Shown one piece after another: positions 4,395 to 6,654 of a stretch of DNA of 6,654 nt. The stretch covers positions 1-6,654 of the forward strand of contig UQUV01000071.1 of NCBI GenBank assembly GCA_900544305.1, read 5' to 3'. Below the pieces are notes generated by a model. The model ran no database searches and was not told where the DNA came from. It was given only the letters and a program-made list of their open reading frames with translations. This DNA is from an uncultured Porphyromonadaceae bacterium. GTDB lineage: Bacteria > Bacteroidota > Bacteroidia > Bacteroidales > Muribaculaceae. Position 1 is the stretch's first letter, and each line of letters opens with the position of its first letter. A program made the position numbers and the translations under genes.

Positions 4395-6485
4395 ATGAAA
4401 AAAAGAATATTGGCGTTGGCTCTTGCGGCAGGTTTCTCGGTTGTCGCATTTGCACGTCCTACGGTATTGTCGATCAAGGAGTCGATACAGGATAGCACCA
4501 TAGTCTATCCGGAAAGCTTTGAAACAGATACGCAGGAACTGATGAAGAACTGGTATCTGCAAAATTATGCAGTGCTTTCGGGCGACAGCGAAACTAAGGA
4601 CGACGTGCCGACAAGCGTCGAAGACTACCTGCAGCGACTGAAGGCTCTGCCCACCGTTATTGAAATGCCTTACAACCAGGTGGTGCGCAGCTACATCGAC
4701 ATGTACACTCAACGCCGCCGTACGTTGGTTGAAGAAATGCTCGGTCTGAGCCTCTACTATATGCCGATTTTCGAACAGGCACTCGAACAGGAAGGACTTC
4801 CGCTGGAACTGAAATATCTGCCGGTCATCGAATCTGCACTGAACCCCGACGCCGTTTCGCGCGTGGGAGCAACAGGTCTTTGGCAGTTCATGCTGTCGAC
4901 AGCTAAAGGATTGGGACTGGAAGTGAACTCGCTCGTCGACGAACGCCGCGACCCTATCCGCTCTTCGGAACTTGCCGCCAAATACTTGAAACAGCTTTAT
5001 GAAATCTACGGCGACTGGTCGCTGGCCATCGCTTCCTATAACTGCGGTCCGGGCAACGTAAACAAGGCTTTACGCCGTGCCGGTGGCGGAAAACAGGATT
5101 TCTGGGACATCTACTACTATCTGCCGAAGGAAACCCGCGGCTATGTTCCCGCCTTTATTGCCGCCAACTATGTGATGACCTATCACAACGACCACAATAT
5201 CGGCAACGCACTGGCCAAACGTCCGGTGCTGACCGACACTATCCACATTACACAACGCGTGCACTTCGACCAGATTTCGGAAGTGCTCGGCATTCCGGTG
5301 GAAGAGTTGCGCGTGCTGAATCCGCAGTACCGCCGCGACGAAATTCCGGGCGACATCCGCCCCTATGCCCTTACCCTGCCATCAAAACAGGTCTACAGCT
5401 ACATCGTGAGCGAGGACAGCATCGTGAATCACAACAGCGCAAAGTATGCCCGCCGCACGACAGCCGTTCCGGGCGGAGAAATTTCAGACAGCGAAACGCA
5501 GCTTGTGGTGAAATACCACAAAGTGAAACGTGGCGAAACGCTGTCAATCATCGCGCGCCGCTATGGCGTGTCGGTTTCGACCTTGAAGAAATGGAACGGT
5601 TTGCGCAGCAGCCGCCTGAAAACCGGACAACGTCTCCGCATCAACACCTACCAGCGCGTAGCCAAGAAAGAAGAACCGGAAACCGTTCAGGAGGAATTGG
5701 CTGAAAACAAGGTAGAACAACCGGTAGAAAAGCCGAACACCACCGTACAGCAGTCGGTAGATGTCGACACGAAATACCACACGGTTCGCCGCGGTGAAAC
5801 GCTCGGACTGATTGCCGAACGCTACGGTGTCACTGTCAGCCGTCTGAAAGACTGGAACGACCTCCGTTCGAACAAGATATTCGTAGGCCAGCGCCTGAAA
5901 GTGGTATCAATGGTCGACAAGGGCGAAATTGAAGTGGAAGGCGATGCAGATGTACAGGAAAATGCCACAACTCACAAAGTACGCCGTGGAGAATCGCTGT
6001 TCAGCATTGCCGAGGACTATGGCGTGACTATCGACAATCTGAAGGAGTGGAACAACCTCAGCAGCTCGTCGATTGATGCCGGACAAACGCTGATTGTCAA
6101 CGCTTCGGCTGCAAAAACATCGAAAAAGTCATCGGGTTCTTCTGAAAAGAAAGCAGCAACGACCAAACACAAAGTGCGCCGCGGAGAAACACTGGGAGCC
6201 ATCGCTTCCCGCTACGGTGTAACAGTCAATAACCTGAAAGACTGGAACAACCTTTCTTCTTCACGCATTGATGTCGGACAAACGCTGATTGTGAAAGGCA
6301 GCAAGTCGACTTCCTCATTGCGCTCCAGCAAATCGAGTTACACCACCCACACCGTCCGCAACGGTGAAACACTGGGCGGCATTGCCGAACGCTACGGAAC
6401 AACGGCATCAGCCATCCGCAAGGCTAACGGTATCAAAGGCTCCATGATTCGCAAAGGACAGAAACTGAAGATTCCGAAAAAATAA
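4395..6485 (+). CDS. mltD: MltD-like membrane-bound lytic murein transglycosylase with five LysM domains
   Basis: A 696-residue cell-wall enzyme that cleaves the MurNAc-GlcNAc bond of peptidoglycan to form 1,6-anhydro-MurNAc ends. Residues 1-20 are a signal peptide (MKKRIL...VAFA) without a lipobox cysteine. The SLT domain (about 126-230) has the catalytic glutamate E146 in YLPVIESALNP, then SRVGATGLWQFM (155-166) and ASYNCGPGNVNKAL (213-226). PKETRGYVPAFIAANYVM (244-261) follows, as in MltD proteins. Residues about 286-330 look like a degenerate LysM-like fold. Five clear LysM domains follow at about 374-417, 461-503, 527-569, 591-633 and 651-693, each with RG/NGETL or RGESL and a GQ.L.I/V end, for binding peptidoglycan or chitin-like glycans. 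Linkers after LysM1 and LysM2 are acidic, while the later ones are Ser/Lys-rich. E. coli MltD has two LysM domains, so this copy is extended. A strong terminator follows. Confidence 0.93.
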   Translation: MKKRILALALAAGFSVVAFARPTVLSIKESIQDSTIVYPESFETDTQELMKNWYLQNYAVLSGDSETKDDVPTSVEDYLQRLKALPTVIEMPYNQVVRSYIDMYTQRRRTLVEEMLGLSLYYMPIFEQALEQEGLPLELKYLPVIESALNPDAVSRVGATGLWQFMLSTAKGLGLEVNSLVDERRDPIRSSELAAKYLKQLYEIYGDWSLAIASYNCGPGNVNKALRRAGGGKQDFWDIYYYLPKETRGYVPAFIAANYVMTYHNDHNIGNALAKRPVLTDTIHITQRVHFDQISEVLGIPVEELRVLNPQYRRDEIPGDIRPYALTLPSKQVYSYIVSEDSIVNHNSAKYARRTTAVPGGEISDSETQLVVKYHKVKRGETLSIIARRYGVSVSTLKKWNGLRSSRLKTGQRLRINTYQRVAKKEEPETVQEELAENKVEQPVEKPNTTVQQSVDVDTKYHTVRRGETLGLIAERYGVTVSRLKDWNDLRSNKIFVGQRLKVVSMVDKGEIEVEGDADVQENATTHKVRRGESLFSIAEDYGVTIDNLKEWNNLSSSSIDAGQTLIVNASAAKTSKKSSGSSEKKAATTKHKVRRGETLGAIASRYGVTVNNLKDWNNLSSSRIDVGQTLIVKGSKSTSSLRSSKSSYTTHTVRNGETLGGIAERYGTTASAIRKANGIKGSMIRKGQKLKIPKK
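5514..6473 (+). repeat. LysM repeat array within mltD
   Basis: Five LysM-coding units lie at about 5514-5645, 5775-5903, 5973-6101, 6165-6293 and 6345-6473. Exact DNA identity persists between non-adjacent copies: CGGACAAACGCTGATTGT at 6080-6097 and 6275-6292 (units 3 and 4), and ATTGCCGAACGCTACGG at 5811-5827 and 6381-6397 (units 2 and 5). CTGAAAGACTGGAAC is shared by units 2 and 4. This mosaic sharing suggests duplication plus later conversion between units. Confidence 0.8.
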
Positions 6486-6504
6486 ATCGGAAATCCCTCA
6501 TAAC

Positions 6505-6550
6505 AAACAGCTCCGGATATTGGCCCACCGCCAGCATCCGGAGCTGTTTT
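6505..6550 (+). terminator. Intrinsic terminator after mltD
   Basis: AAACAGCTCCGGAT (6505-6518) pairs perfectly over 14 bp with ATCCGGAGCTGTTT (6536-6549). The 17-base loop contains a further TGGC/GCCA pair (6521-6524 and 6530-6533). A short T-run (6547-6550) ends the right arm and an A-rich left arm mirrors it, so the structure could work on both strands. It lies 19 bases after the mltD stop. Confidence 0.88.
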
Positions 6551-6587
6551 CATATCTTCGTTGGAGAAATTAAGACAATCTTATTTT

Positions 6588-6618
6588 TTTGACACAAGAA
6601 CATAAGTTACTATGTTTG
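6588..6618 (+). promoter_or_regulatory. Strong Bacteroidota-type promoter for a gene beyond the right edge
   Basis: TTTG (6588-6591), exactly 19 bp, then TATGTTTG (6611-6618): both boxes and the spacing match the Bacteroidota sigma-A consensus. Transcription would start near 6624 and run rightward out of the window. No start codon with a following frame can be judged in the remaining 30 bases. From remembered Bacteroidales gene order the gene may be relA/spoT, but this window does not show it. Confidence 0.75.
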
Positions 6619-6654
6619 CAATTGGAACGCCGACATTTAGAAAAAAGAGGCGGC

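Noticed and set aside
5514..6473. Regularly spaced similar units as a CRISPR or satellite array
   Set aside because: The units are in-frame LysM codons with protein-level conservation and variable linkers, so they are domain repeats of mltD.

Overview
The window comes from a Bacteroidota chromosome, most likely of the order Bacteroidales. The evidence is the group-specific promoter form (TTTG, about 19-20 bp, TAnnTTTG) at several gene starts with no Shine-Dalgarno sequences, exported proteins whose signal peptides end in A-Q, a PorT-like outer-membrane beta-barrel protein, a DUF5683 protein, and an MltD-type lytic transglycosylase with many LysM domains. I cannot name the genus. The coding regions look like ordinary core chromosome: no insertion sequence, phage gene, tRNA, rRNA or CRISPR array is visible.

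Layout. On the minus strand, reading leftward from about 1375, are a small exported thioredoxin-fold protein with a CDMC motif (914-1375) and an outer-membrane beta-barrel protein (69-827). Divergent from them, after a 306-bp intergenic region, is a plus-strand block: parA/soj (1682-2443), parB/spo0J (2478-3374), a DUF5683 membrane protein (about 3559-4359) and an mltD-like muramidase with five LysM domains (4395-6485). A 14-bp perfect-stem hairpin at 6505-6549 ends this block. A near-ideal Bacteroidota promoter at 6588-6618 then fires out of the right edge. From memory of Bacteroidales gene order the next gene could be relA/spoT, but this window does not show it.

How the genes fit together. 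ParA and ParB are the chromosome-segregation pair: ParB is a CTP-dependent clamp loaded at parS, and ParA is the ATPase that moves the origin region. DUF5683 (unknown function, membrane) and MltD (peptidoglycan cleavage outside the cytoplasmic membrane) follow from their own promoter region. The block therefore places segregation genes next to envelope-remodelling genes. Any functional link is inference from position only.

The least explained part is the divergent intergenic region, 1376-1681. It holds the outward promoters, three direct copies of a TRTTTCAS motif spaced 18-19 bp (each resembling half of a parS site), an inverted half-site (CGTGGAACA), and two DnaA-box-like 9-mers exactly 20 bp apart. 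Together they look like a nucleoprotein site for parAB control or, less likely, part of an origin. The second oddity is the start of the DUF5683 gene, which has no in-frame ATG before the signal peptide. It has a TTG start, an overlapping 21-codon upstream ORF, and an ATG one base out of frame.
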